Of a stretch of 64,000 bases of DNA, positions 44,841 through 53,559 are shown piece by piece. The position numbers and the translations under genes were made by a program. Numbering within the stretch: position 1 is the stretch's first letter; every line of letters starts with the position of its first letter. The DNA lies in NCBI RefSeq assembly GCF_014303395.1, contig NZ_CP060298.1, positions 1,054,001 to 1,118,000 of the forward strand, in the 5' to 3' direction. The notes under the pieces were generated by a model, which ran no database searches, had not been told where the DNA came from, and was given only the letters and a program-made list of their open reading frames with translations. Source of the stretch: Nakamurella sp. PAMC28650. GTDB lineage: Bacteria; Actinomycetota; Actinomycetes; Mycobacteriales; Nakamurellaceae.

Positions 44841-46075
44841 CATCGGTGTTGACCCGCGACGCCACACCGAAGGGTCTGCGGGCTGATGCCCAACGGGCCA
44901 TCAGCCCGGAACAGACCCTGGAACGGGTCCGCGGGCGTTTCGGAGCAGTCGGATTGACACGACTGGCCAACGTCACCGGGCTGGACGGCCTCGGCATCCC
45001 GGTGGTGCTGTCGGTGCGCCCGCAAGCCGGATACCTGACCGTCGACGCCGGCAAGGGCTTTTCGCTCAGCGCCGCGATGGCATCGGCCGCGATGGAATGT
45101 TTCGAACGGTATTCCGGTGAGAACACTCCGTTGCCCCGGTTCACCCGGCCCTATGCCGAGCTCGAGGAGAGCGTCCGGATTCCGATGGAGCAGCTTCCCC
45201 TGTCGCGCAACTCGTTGTTCTCGCCGGAACTGCCGGAAGAGTGGGTGATGGCGGAGGATCTGCTGGCTGGCCCCGCCGTCGCTGTACCGGCCGTCATGGT
45301 GGCGCTCGAGCGGTTTCGGCACCGCCGATCCTCGTTGCTGCCCTTCGCCTTCAGCTCCAACGGACTCAACTCCGGCAACACCAAGTCGGAAGCCCTGATC
45401 GGCGGGTTGTACGAGGTCATCGAGCGGGACGCGACGACCCTGACGAAGCTCGCCTGGCAGTCCGGCGCCCCGATGCGCCGGGTTGATCTGGCCACGGCCG
45501 CCAGCCCCGACATCGCCTACCTGGTCGACCACATCCGGGCGAACGGCGTCGAGGTCGTGGTGCTGGACTGCACCGTCGACACCAGGGTTCCGACCTTCAC
45601 GGCATACCTCTGCGACGTGCAGAACCCGGGTATCGGCCTCTACAACGGCTATGGCACCCATCTCGACCCTCAGGTCGCCGTGATCCGGGCGATCTGCGAG
45701 GCGGCGCAGGGGCGTCTGGTCTTCATCGCCGGCTCCCGCGACGACTCCTTCGGACATCATCGCCGCTTCCGGGCCACCTTCGACGAAGCGAACGAAACCT
45801 TGTTGGCGAAACCGGAAACCGTCGACCTCACCCACTACGACGACGACTCCGGCGACACCTTCGAGGCCGACGGTCGCACCCTCCTGGCGCGCTTGCAGGC
45901 GATCGGAATCGCCCGTGTGCTGGCCGTCGACCTCACCCATCCGGACATCGGCGTCGATGTCTTCCGCGCCGTCGTCCCAGGACTCGAGGGCTACATGCTC
46001 GAGGACTTCACCCCCGGAACGCGCGCCCTCGAATGGGCACGCGCCGCCGCCAAGCAGGAAGCCACCCTCTCATGA
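44837..46075 (+). CDS. YcaO domain protein, second copy (RiPP modification)
   Basis: A 412-residue paralogue of the preceding protein, collinear over the full length (LTRLANVTGLDGLGIPVVLS, DCTVDTRVPTFTAYL, YNGYGTHLDPQVAVIRAICE). It carries the more common YcaO signature MECFERYSGE where copy one has MEAVEIWHAE. It keeps SSNGLNSGNTKSEALIGGLY plus EVIERDA for nucleotide binding. The two may act at different positions or form a heteromer. The ATG overlaps the stop of copy one and its own stop overlaps tfuA. Confidence 0.88.
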   Translation: MTSVLTRDATPKGLRADAQRAISPEQTLERVRGRFGAVGLTRLANVTGLDGLGIPVVLSVRPQAGYLTVDAGKGFSLSAAMASAAMECFERYSGENTPLPRFTRPYAELEESVRIPMEQLPLSRNSLFSPELPEEWVMAEDLLAGPAVAVPAVMVALERFRHRRSSLLPFAFSSNGLNSGNTKSEALIGGLYEVIERDATTLTKLAWQSGAPMRRVDLATAASPDIAYLVDHIRANGVEVVVLDCTVDTRVPTFTAYLCDVQNPGIGLYNGYGTHLDPQVAVIRAICEAAQGRLVFIAGSRDDSFGHHRRFRATFDEANETLLAKPETVDLTHYDDDSGDTFEADGRTLLARLQAIGIARVLAVDLTHPDIGVDVFRAVVPGLEGYMLEDFTPGTRALEWARAAAKQEATLS

Positions 46076-47463
46076 CGATCGTCGTCTACCTCGGCCCCAC
46101 CATGTCCTGGACCGACGCAGGCCAGATCCTGCCGGCCGCGATCTTTCTTCCGCCCGCGGCCCAGTCCGACATCATCAGCGTTGTCGACGACCTTTCGCCC
46201 ACCGGAATCCTCCTGGTCGACGGGCTTTTCACGCAGCAGCTATCCGTCTGGCACAAGGAAATCCTGTACGCGCTGGAACGCGGCGTCGCCGTCTACGGCT
46301 CGAGCAGCATGGGGGCCCTCCGGGTCGCGGAGACAGCCGTTTTCGGCGCCCGCGGCTTCGGCGAGATCTTCGACGCCTACCTGTCGGGTGAGCTCACCGA
46401 CGACGACGAAGTCACCGTCATGCACGCCAGTTCGGACGACGGCTTCCGCTCGCTCAGTGATGCGATGGTCAACATCCGCGCGACGCTGCGACTGGCCCGG
46501 GAGCAGGCAGTGATCAACGCCGGCCAGCACGAGATGTTGATCGGACTGGCCAAGAACCGCTTCTACCCCGAGCGCAGCTACGCGGCCCTACTGTACGACG
46601 CCGCCGGGACGGACCTGCCGGCCGATACCCTTGCCGCACTCGGGAGTTTCGTCCGGACACGCGCCGTCGACCAGAAGCGCGTCGACGCCATCGCGATGCT
46701 CGGGCATGTGGCCGAGCACGGCGTCGAGCAGCCACCGCCGGTGACGGTAACCCGCTCTCACCCGTTCCAGGCCATGTACGAGCGGGACCGGCGGGTTCGC
46801 CGCAGCGGTACGAGCCTGCCACTGGCGGACATCGGAGCCTATGCGGCCCTGCACCTTCCGAATTTCGATGACATGAACGAACGCGCACTGCACGCCGGCC
46901 TGGTCGACGTGCTCGGCGAGATGCTCAAGGTGGAGCCCGGCGATGACGCCCTCGCGCTCGAGCTCCAACGGTTCCAGACCGACCGCCGGCTTCGGACGGC
47001 CGAGGAGCTCACGACGTGGCGCCGGGAGAACGATCTGAACGAGGATGATTTCCGGCGGCTGATCCGGCAGCTGGCCACCCGCCGGGCGCTGCGCGCCTGG
47101 TACGTCAGCCGGAAGTATCTCGAGAGGACCACGCAGGAGGTACTGGACGAGATGCGCGTCCTTGGCACCTACCCGGCCGTTGCTGATGCCGCCGGCAGTC
47201 AGCAGTCTCTGCTGGATGCAGCGCACCCGGACTTCACGCTCCGCGCCGACGACGAGGATCTGCTCGAGCTGATCCGTGCCCAGGCCCGCGAGACCGGGTG
47301 GCGACCGACGGTTGGCCTGGACGTCTGGGCCTTCGAGAACGGCTTCAAGGACGTCTACGACGTACGGTTCGAGCTGGTGCGCTCGAAGCTGGCCCGCAAG
47401 GCGGGCGCTGACGTCCTCGCGGCGTTGACCGCCGGCAGCGCCGAGGGTCCGAACCTCGCATGA
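46072..47463 (+). CDS. TfuA-like protein, YcaO partner
   Basis: A 463-residue protein. The N-terminal ~210 residues form the TfuA domain (IVVYLGPTMSWTDAGQILPA, GILLVDGLFTQQLSVWHKEI, VYGSSSMGALRVAETAVFG). TfuA proteins work with YcaO enzymes in trifolitoxin and thioamide biosynthesis, where they are thought to help deliver sulfur or activate YcaO. The C-terminal ~250 residues are an extension with no clear similarity, helix-rich and charged (LEDMNER-like segments, TTWRRENDLNEDDFRRLIRQ). Small TfuA proteins lack it, and it may recognise the precursor or partners. ATGA overlaps with both neighbours. Confidence 0.85.
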   Translation: MTIVVYLGPTMSWTDAGQILPAAIFLPPAAQSDIISVVDDLSPTGILLVDGLFTQQLSVWHKEILYALERGVAVYGSSSMGALRVAETAVFGARGFGEIFDAYLSGELTDDDEVTVMHASSDDGFRSLSDAMVNIRATLRLAREQAVINAGQHEMLIGLAKNRFYPERSYAALLYDAAGTDLPADTLAALGSFVRTRAVDQKRVDAIAMLGHVAEHGVEQPPPVTVTRSHPFQAMYERDRRVRRSGTSLPLADIGAYAALHLPNFDDMNERALHAGLVDVLGEMLKVEPGDDALALELQRFQTDRRLRTAEELTTWRRENDLNEDDFRRLIRQLATRRALRAWYVSRKYLERTTQEVLDEMRVLGTYPAVADAAGSQQSLLDAAHPDFTLRADDEDLLELIRAQARETGWRPTVGLDVWAFENGFKDVYDVRFELVRSKLARKAGADVLAALTAGSAEGPNLA

Positions 47464-50400
47464 CGTCGACCCTCACGATCGTCGCCGTGCCGGGACCGGC
47501 TGCGCCACCGGCACTGTCGGTGCTGTCCGTTCTGGCGCGGGCATCGAGTCCGACCGAGCGGATCGCCGGTGGTTGGCTCCGTCCGGTGGGAGGTCCGATG
47601 GTGGCGGAGCTGCGACTGGCGCGTTGGACCGAACGGATCGCCGGAGATCGGCCCGAACGGGTCGCGGAAATACTGGCCGAGCACGGATTGTCGATCGGGC
47701 AGTGGCGTTCCGGCCTCGGTGATGTCGAGCCGGTGGCCGGCGAACCGTTGCCGGACTGGGCGCAGGATGCGCTGACGCTGGTCGGCACGATCGGCCAGGC
47801 GGAGACAATTGGCCAGGCGGAGACAATTGGCCAGGCGGAGACAATTGATCGATTGCTGGTGCCGCACCCGGTACCGCGGTTGCGTGAGATCGCCGGTGTG
47901 ACACTGCCAGAATGGGTTGACGGCGAACAGCCCTGGCGTTTCTATCCGGGGTTCTGTGACTGGATGTGCCTAGCAGCAGAGGATGTCGAAGAATGGGCTG
48001 CCCCGGCGCCGATCTCGTCCACCGCCCGCCGGGACCTGGTGCTGGACCTGGCGCGACGGCAACTGGTCGTCAGCGGACCGGTACTGATGGAGGCAGCGGC
48101 CAGGCGACCGGCAGAGGACCTTTTGTTCGCCCGAGACCCCAGAACGGACTGGGTCGACCTCTGGACGACCTACCCCGTCCTGGGCCGACTGCTGGCAACG
48201 GTGTGGCGGCAGTGGCGAGAGAGCACCGCGGAGATGTGCCACCGGATCGCCGCCGACCTTCCGACCATCTGTCCGGGGACCGAGGTCAGCACGTTCGAGA
48301 TGTCCGCCGGCGATCAGCACTGCGGTGGCCGCGGGGTGGCCCGCCTCCGGCTGTCGGACGGCACGTCGATCTTCCTCAAACCACGCACGGACGGCCTCCA
48401 CCGGGCGCTGGGAGCCGTGCTGGCCACGGTCGACGGGGCCGGCGATCCGCTCGGCCTCAGCCCTTCTCTCAGCCTGCCGGAGGTCGTGGAGCGCGACGGA
48501 TACATGTGGGTGCGCGAGGCTCCGACCGGCGACAGCGCTGACGCTACAGACCGTACTGACGGCGGGCTCGACAGTGGGATCAGCGCGTATTTCCGCCGAG
48601 CCGGCGCCCTGCTGCGGGTGCTGCAGGCCCTGGGATCCACCGACCTTCACCACGAGAACTTCATCCCCACCGCGCATCTCCCGATGCTGGTGGATCTGGA
48701 GACGGTGGTCGCACCCGGGCCGATGCGCATCGCGCCACCCGATGACGTCGTCACCGAACGATTGTCGGACAGCCCGGGGCCGACCAGCATGGTCACCAGC
48801 GTCATCGCCGGAGGACCGGGCCGCAGCACCGTCGACATCGGCGCACTGGCCGGTCCCAGCCAGGGCCTCACGCCCTACGTCGTCCGGACCCTCGTCCAGG
48901 GGGCCGACGGTCCGGAACTGCAGAGCGCCCGCGCACTGACGCTGAACGGCCGGGCCCTACCGTCCCGCGATGGTCATCCCGTTGGGTTGCGCGGCTACGA
49001 ACAGCAACTCATCGACGGGTTCGCGGACGTCCAGCAGCGGCTGGAACTGCTGGTCGACAGCGACTACCTGCCCGATCTGGAACCCGAACCGGCCGTCCGC
49101 CTGGTGGCACGGCCGACGTCGACCTATGCTCGACTGTTGTTGCAGAGCACCGTTCCTGCGGTGTTGATGGATGGCGTGGACCGGGAATTCGTGCTGGAGC
49201 AGCTGTATCGCGCCACCGGAACAGCGCCGGCCGGACTGATCGGCTGCGAGGTCCAGGCCCTGCGGGAGCTCGATATCCCCTTGTTCACCATCCCTTTCAG
49301 CCGAACGGATCTCATCAGTGATCGTGGGGTGGCGTTGACCGATGCCATGACCGAAGCGCCGGACTCCCGGACCCGCCGCCGGTTGCGGGCGGTGACCGAC
49401 CGCAGCAGCCACGTCGACGACCTGCGCGCAAACCTTTTTGTGATGGACCCTGACGAACGCGCAGTGGCAGGTGATGAGCATTCCGGAACCGAACACCCCG
49501 CCGTTGACCGACACGAGCCGGTCAGACTGCTGCTGGACCGGGCGATCGAGATCGGCGACGGCACGCTGGCCTGGATTGGCCTGGAACACGACCCCAACCG
49601 GAACCGCTGGAACTACGGCCGGATGGGCCCGGGCCTGACCGGTCAAGCCGGCATCGCGCTGGCACTGGCGACGGTGTCGGCCGGCATGTCGCCATCGACG
49701 AACGCCATTGGTGGGCAACCTCTCTCGAGGTCTGACTGTGCCGCGGCGGCCCGCGCCGCTCTACTGGGCTGCGTCCGGCGGATCGGGAACGGCGACCTGG
49801 GCCCGGCGGACGGGTTCAACGGACCGGCGGGTGTCCTCTACGCGACCGCAGTAGCCGCCGCACTTCTCGACGATCCGACGCTGCTGGACGCCGCCCGGAT
49901 GCTGGTCGTGCCGAGTCTGCGAGCTGCCCGCCGGAAACGGCCGTCGATGGTGATCGGCGGGCGCGCGGGCGCTATCTTCGCCCTGCTGCAGCTGCCTTCG
50001 GATGACGCTGTGGCCGATGCGCTCACCGAACTGGCTGATCTGCGTGACGACATCACCGGCGTCGATCCGCCGGACCGCTGGTCGCGCTCGTTGCCGTCCC
50101 GAGCCTTCGGCGCAGCTCTGGCGGCGCGGCGGCTGGCCCGCACCCGCGGCGGTCCCGCCGATCTGCCGGCGCTGCCGGCACCGGATGGCGCCGGTGACCG
50201 GATCGCATGGGCAACACAGTATCCGGCCTCCGGAGCTGACGTGCACACGCCGTCGACCGACGGGCTGTGGACGCTGCTCGACGACGCCCACCTGGAGCGT
50301 GCCCGATCCCGATTGCCGGGAGCGGGGAGGTCCGATGCCGGACACAGCGCCGTCGGCCGTCTCATGAGCCGGCGTGCCAGGACCGGACGGTGGGCCGCGC

Positions 50401-50513
50401 CGCTGTCGGCCCCCGATTCAGTCCTGCTGTCCCCGATCCACGGGATCGCAGCACTCGCCGTCCTTCTCACGCCGGCCGGCCCCGACATTCCGATCGTGAG
50501 GGCTCTGACATGA
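47460..50513 (+). CDS. LanM-type lanthipeptide synthetase with degenerate cyclase domain
   Basis: A 1017-residue class II synthetase-like protein. The dehydratase (DUF4135) half is well conserved: SAGDQHCGGRGVARLRLSDG plus TSIFLKPR (about 283-308) and LGSTDLHHENFIPTAHLPML (about 392). This half phosphorylates and eliminates Ser/Thr to give dehydro residues. The LanC-like half (from GLTGQAGIALALA, about 723, to SPIHGIAALAVLL near 992) keeps the helical repeats. Where the zinc ligands WCHG and CHG should be it has WSRSLPSRAFGAALAARR and no CHG anywhere. Cyclisation is therefore unlikely, in keeping with a core without Cys. Expected role: conversion of core Thr to dehydrobutyrine. A triple IGQAET repeat lies near residue 112-130. 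Confidence 0.87.
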   Translation: MTSTLTIVAVPGPAAPPALSVLSVLARASSPTERIAGGWLRPVGGPMVAELRLARWTERIAGDRPERVAEILAEHGLSIGQWRSGLGDVEPVAGEPLPDWAQDALTLVGTIGQAETIGQAETIGQAETIDRLLVPHPVPRLREIAGVTLPEWVDGEQPWRFYPGFCDWMCLAAEDVEEWAAPAPISSTARRDLVLDLARRQLVVSGPVLMEAAARRPAEDLLFARDPRTDWVDLWTTYPVLGRLLATVWRQWRESTAEMCHRIAADLPTICPGTEVSTFEMSAGDQHCGGRGVARLRLSDGTSIFLKPRTDGLHRALGAVLATVDGAGDPLGLSPSLSLPEVVERDGYMWVREAPTGDSADATDRTDGGLDSGISAYFRRAGALLRVLQALGSTDLHHENFIPTAHLPMLVDLETVVAPGPMRIAPPDDVVTERLSDSPGPTSMVTSVIAGGPGRSTVDIGALAGPSQGLTPYVVRTLVQGADGPELQSARALTLNGRALPSRDGHPVGLRGYEQQLIDGFADVQQRLELLVDSDYLPDLEPEPAVRLVARPTSTYARLLLQSTVPAVLMDGVDREFVLEQLYRATGTAPAGLIGCEVQALRELDIPLFTIPFSRTDLISDRGVALTDAMTEAPDSRTRRRLRAVTDRSSHVDDLRANLFVMDPDERAVAGDEHSGTEHPAVDRHEPVRLLLDRAIEIGDGTLAWIGLEHDPNRNRWNYGRMGPGLTGQAGIALALATVSAGMSPSTNAIGGQPLSRSDCAAAARAALLGCVRRIGNGDLGPADGFNGPAGVLYATAVAAALLDDPTLLDAARMLVVPSLRAARRKRPSMVIGGRAGAIFALLQLPSDDAVADALTELADLRDDITGVDPPDRWSRSLPSRAFGAALAARRLARTRGGPADLPALPAPDGAGDRIAWATQYPASGADVHTPSTDGLWTLLDDAHLERARSRLPGAGRSDAGHSAVGRLMSRRARTGRWAAPLSAPDSVLLSPIHGIAALAVLLTPAGPDIPIVRALT
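47793..47846 (+). repeat. Three tandem 18-bp repeats inside the LanM gene
   Basis: GGCCAGGCGGAGACAATT occurs three times without interruption and adds three GQAETI units in frame, in a loop before the conserved dehydratase region. A site of probable length variation between strains. Confidence 0.85.
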
Positions 50514-51340
50514 CAATAGATCAATCCGACAGAACCCCCGTGACCACCCCGCCGGACACCGGCCTCGGTCACCCGATCAGCCAGAGCGCTGATTCAATCG
50601 ACCGGGTGGTTCGCCTGGCACCGAAGTGGGCCGTGTGCGCCCTCGGCGCCTGCTCTCTGCTGGTGGTCAGCATCATTATCTGGGCCATTACCGGCACCGT
50701 CACCTCGTCCGTCTCCGTGTCGGGCCTCTACCTCGAGGCCGGTGCACTACGGGTGCAGACGACGAAGGACGCCACCGTCGACCGGGTGTTGGTGACCCTG
50801 GGCGAGTCTGTGACCACGGGGCAGGATGTCGTTTCGTTGGAGGGCGGAGGATTTCTGACATCACCCCAGAGCGGTATGGTGACTTCGATTCTGGTGTCCG
50901 CAGGTTCGATCATGATCGCCGGCAAGATTGCACTCCGGGTCACCGACCTGTCTCAGCTGGACACCGTGGTGGCGCTGGTGCCGGCCGGCATGACAGGGAC
51001 CGCCGCCGTCGGGTTACCCGTTCGGATGTCGGTGTCCAGCGCCCCCTCGGGGCAGTACGGCTACCTGCTCGGTACAGTCACCGAGATCAGCTCCGATCCG
51101 TACACGACCGCCGAGGTTTCGGAGAAACTCGGGCTTCAGCAGGAGGTCGTCGCCTCCCTCCTGGGCTCGGAACCGGGATTCCTGGCCATCGTCACGCTGG
51201 ACAGCGAACCGTCAACGGTGTCGCAGTACCGCTGGAGCATCGGGCAGGGCCCGCCCTTCCCGATCACCCAGGGCGTGCCGATCGCAGTCGAGATCGACGT
51301 CAGCGAGCAGCGTCCGATCCAGGTGGTGTTCTCCGGATGA
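50510..51340 (+). CDS. NHLM-type bacteriocin secretion protein (HlyD-like)
   Basis: A 276-residue membrane fusion-type protein: one N-terminal membrane helix (APKWAVCALGACSLLVVSII plus IWAITGT), then a periphery domain with a lipoyl-like half (GALRVQTTKDATVDRVLVTL, LTSPQSGMVTSILVSAGSIM) and a C-terminal beta region ending GVPIAVEIDVSEQRPIQVVF. This is the pattern of the secretion protein of NHLM (Nif11/nitrile-hydratase-leader) microcin systems, which works with the two ABC proteins encoded next. It is coupled by ATGA overlap on both sides. Confidence 0.82.
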   Translation: MTIDQSDRTPVTTPPDTGLGHPISQSADSIDRVVRLAPKWAVCALGACSLLVVSIIIWAITGTVTSSVSVSGLYLEAGALRVQTTKDATVDRVLVTLGESVTTGQDVVSLEGGGFLTSPQSGMVTSILVSAGSIMIAGKIALRVTDLSQLDTVVALVPAGMTGTAAVGLPVRMSVSSAPSGQYGYLLGTVTEISSDPYTTAEVSEKLGLQQEVVASLLGSEPGFLAIVTLDSEPSTVSQYRWSIGQGPPFPITQGVPIAVEIDVSEQRPIQVVFSG

Positions 51341-53559
51341 GCGCGCCACCTCGGGTCCCCGTTCCGGTCGGGGCGCAGCAGGAGCCCGTCTCGTTCCCGC
51401 AGCACCGGATCAAGGTGCCCACCATGCTGCAGATGGAGGAGACGGAGTGCGGCGCAGCATCGCTGGGCATGGTGCTCGCCCATTTCCGGAAAATGGTGCC
51501 GCTGGAGGAACTTCGCGAGACCTGCGGGGTGTCCCGCGATGGTTCCAACGCCAGCATCATGTTGAAGGCAGCCCGCGGATACGGCATGCAGGCCAGAGGG
51601 TTCCGGCGGCCGTTCGACAAACTTGCCGAAGGTGACCTGCTGCCGCAGATTCTCTTCTGGCGTCACTCGCACTGGGTGGTACTGGAGGGCTTCGGCAAGG
51701 ACCGTCTGTACATCAACGATCCCGCGGAAGGGCGCCGGGCGATCCCGCTGGACGAAGCCGAGCGTCTTTACAGCGGTGTGGCCCTGCATGCCGCGCCTGG
51801 TCCGGATTTTATCGTAGGCGGAAGTCGGAAATCCTGGCTCGCGGAGCTCTGGGCGCGGATGCTGCCGGGCCGGCCGGGATTCATCCTGGCGGCAGTCGCC
51901 GGTCTGTTCCTGGTAGTGCCCGGGGTCATGCTCCCGATGTTCACCACGGTCTTCGTCGACACCGTTCTGGAATCCACGACCAGCAACCACGGTGCGGACC
52001 TGATCTCGGCGGTCCTGATGGTGTCGCTGCTGATCGGGGCGCTGACCCTGGTCCAGCAGTGGTTCCTGGCAAGGCTGCAGACCAGGCTGGCGGTGTCCGG
52101 GTCGTTCCGGCTGGTCGATCACCTGCTCCACCTACCGGTCCAGTACTTCACCCAGCGCTACCCGGGTGTGATCGTCAGCCGGTTGGATCAGGTCGACAGT
52201 GTCACCAATCTGCTGGCCGGCCCGATGGTCACCGCAGGCGTCGCGACCGTGGGTCTTGTCGTCTACGCGGTCGCCATGTTCTTTTACAGTCCATTGCTTG
52301 CCGGGCTGGCCATCCTGGCCTCACTGCTCAACGTGGTCGCGCTCTGGTACGTGTCCCGGCGCCGTGACGCGGCGAATCAGCTGCAGCTACGGGAAAGTGC
52401 CCGTCTGACCGGACTCGGCATGTCGATGGTCTCGCACATCGAGGCGATCAAGACCTCGGGTGTGGAGGACTCGGCGTTCGAGCGGTGGGCCGGATTCCAG
52501 GCCAGGTACCTGTTGGCCAGCCAGGAGATGGGCAAGCTCAGCAACGGCCTGTCCGTCGTTCCGTCCACGCTGTCCGGCGTTACGTCGGTGCTGGTGCTGG
52601 CCATCGGCGGTGTCGCCGTCATCTCGGGGGATCTGTCGCTGGGAATCCTGGTGGGCTTCCAGGCTCTGATGGCCTCCTTCCTCTCGCCCATCGGCCAGCT
52701 CATCGGCCTCGCCCAACAGGCGCAGACCGCTCAGGGCCAGTTGATGCAGATCAACGATGTACTGAACAGCCACGTCGACGAGCAGTTCCTGTGCCCCCCG
52801 GGTGCCCAGACGGACATCGGCGGTGTCACTGCGGCGCGGCTCAACGGCGCGCTGGAGCTCAGGGACGTCGAGTTCGGCTATACCCGGACCGGCCCACCGC
52901 TGCTCACCGGATTCAATCTTTTGGTAGCGCCGGGCAGCAGGGTGGCGCTGGTCGGCGCGTCCGGATCGGGCAAGTCGACGTTGGTCAAGTTGATTCTGGG
53001 GCTGTACGAACCCTGGCAGGGCCAGGTGCTGTTCGACGGACGCACCCGCCGGGTCTGGGATCGGGCACTGCTCACCACCTCCGTGTCGTTCGTCGACCAG
53101 CGCATCATGCTGTTCGAGGGCACCGTCCGGGAGAACCTCACGCTCTGGGACGACTCGATCTCCCAGGACGACCTGGTCCGAGCCGCACGTGACGCCTGTA
53201 TCCACGACGACATCGCGGCCCGGGTAGGCGGTTATGAAGCTGTCGTCCAGGGGGGTGGGCAGAACTTCAGCGGTGGTCAGCGGCAGCGGCTGGAGATCGC
53301 CAGAGCCTTGACGCTGGACCCCAGCATCCTGGTGTTGGACGAGGCCACCAGTGCGCTGGACACCGAGACCGAGCAGCGCATCGACCGCAATCTGCGGCGC
53401 CGGGGCGCCACCTGCGTGATCGTCGCGCATCGTCTGAGCACCATCCGCGACTGCGACGAGATCATCGTGCTCGACGCGGGCCAGATCACCCAGCGCGGGA
53501 CGCATGACGAGCTGATCGCGCAGGGCGGCCGCTACGCCGCGCTGGTGGAGGCCGAATGA
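51337..53559 (+). CDS. NHLM-type ABC transporter with C39 leader peptidase
   Basis: A 740-residue exporter of three parts. Residues ~25-150 are a C39 cysteine peptidase with C38 (MEETECGAASLGMVLAHF), H112 (WRHSHWVVLEGFG) and D128 (LYINDPAEG), which should cut the precursor after its double Gly. The membrane domain follows (~165-470). The nucleotide-binding domain has Walker A GASGSGKSTLVKLILGLYEP (~540), the signature NFSGGQRQRLEIARAL, Walker B ILVLDEATSALD and the switch His in VAHRLSTIRDCD. It processes and exports the mature peptide. ATGA overlaps with both neighbours. Confidence 0.9.
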   Translation: MSAPPRVPVPVGAQQEPVSFPQHRIKVPTMLQMEETECGAASLGMVLAHFRKMVPLEELRETCGVSRDGSNASIMLKAARGYGMQARGFRRPFDKLAEGDLLPQILFWRHSHWVVLEGFGKDRLYINDPAEGRRAIPLDEAERLYSGVALHAAPGPDFIVGGSRKSWLAELWARMLPGRPGFILAAVAGLFLVVPGVMLPMFTTVFVDTVLESTTSNHGADLISAVLMVSLLIGALTLVQQWFLARLQTRLAVSGSFRLVDHLLHLPVQYFTQRYPGVIVSRLDQVDSVTNLLAGPMVTAGVATVGLVVYAVAMFFYSPLLAGLAILASLLNVVALWYVSRRRDAANQLQLRESARLTGLGMSMVSHIEAIKTSGVEDSAFERWAGFQARYLLASQEMGKLSNGLSVVPSTLSGVTSVLVLAIGGVAVISGDLSLGILVGFQALMASFLSPIGQLIGLAQQAQTAQGQLMQINDVLNSHVDEQFLCPPGAQTDIGGVTAARLNGALELRDVEFGYTRTGPPLLTGFNLLVAPGSRVALVGASGSGKSTLVKLILGLYEPWQGQVLFDGRTRRVWDRALLTTSVSFVDQRIMLFEGTVRENLTLWDDSISQDDLVRAARDACIHDDIAARVGGYEAVVQGGGQNFSGGQRQRLEIARALTLDPSILVLDEATSALDTETEQRIDRNLRRRGATCVIVAHRLSTIRDCDEIIVLDAGQITQRGTHDELIAQGGRYAALVEAE

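Noticed and set aside
50626-53559. Start of the C39 ABC protein at 50626
   Set aside because: The first 237 codons are out of phase with the HlyD-like gene. ATG 51337 overlaps that stop as in the rest of the operon and begins just before the peptidase domain.
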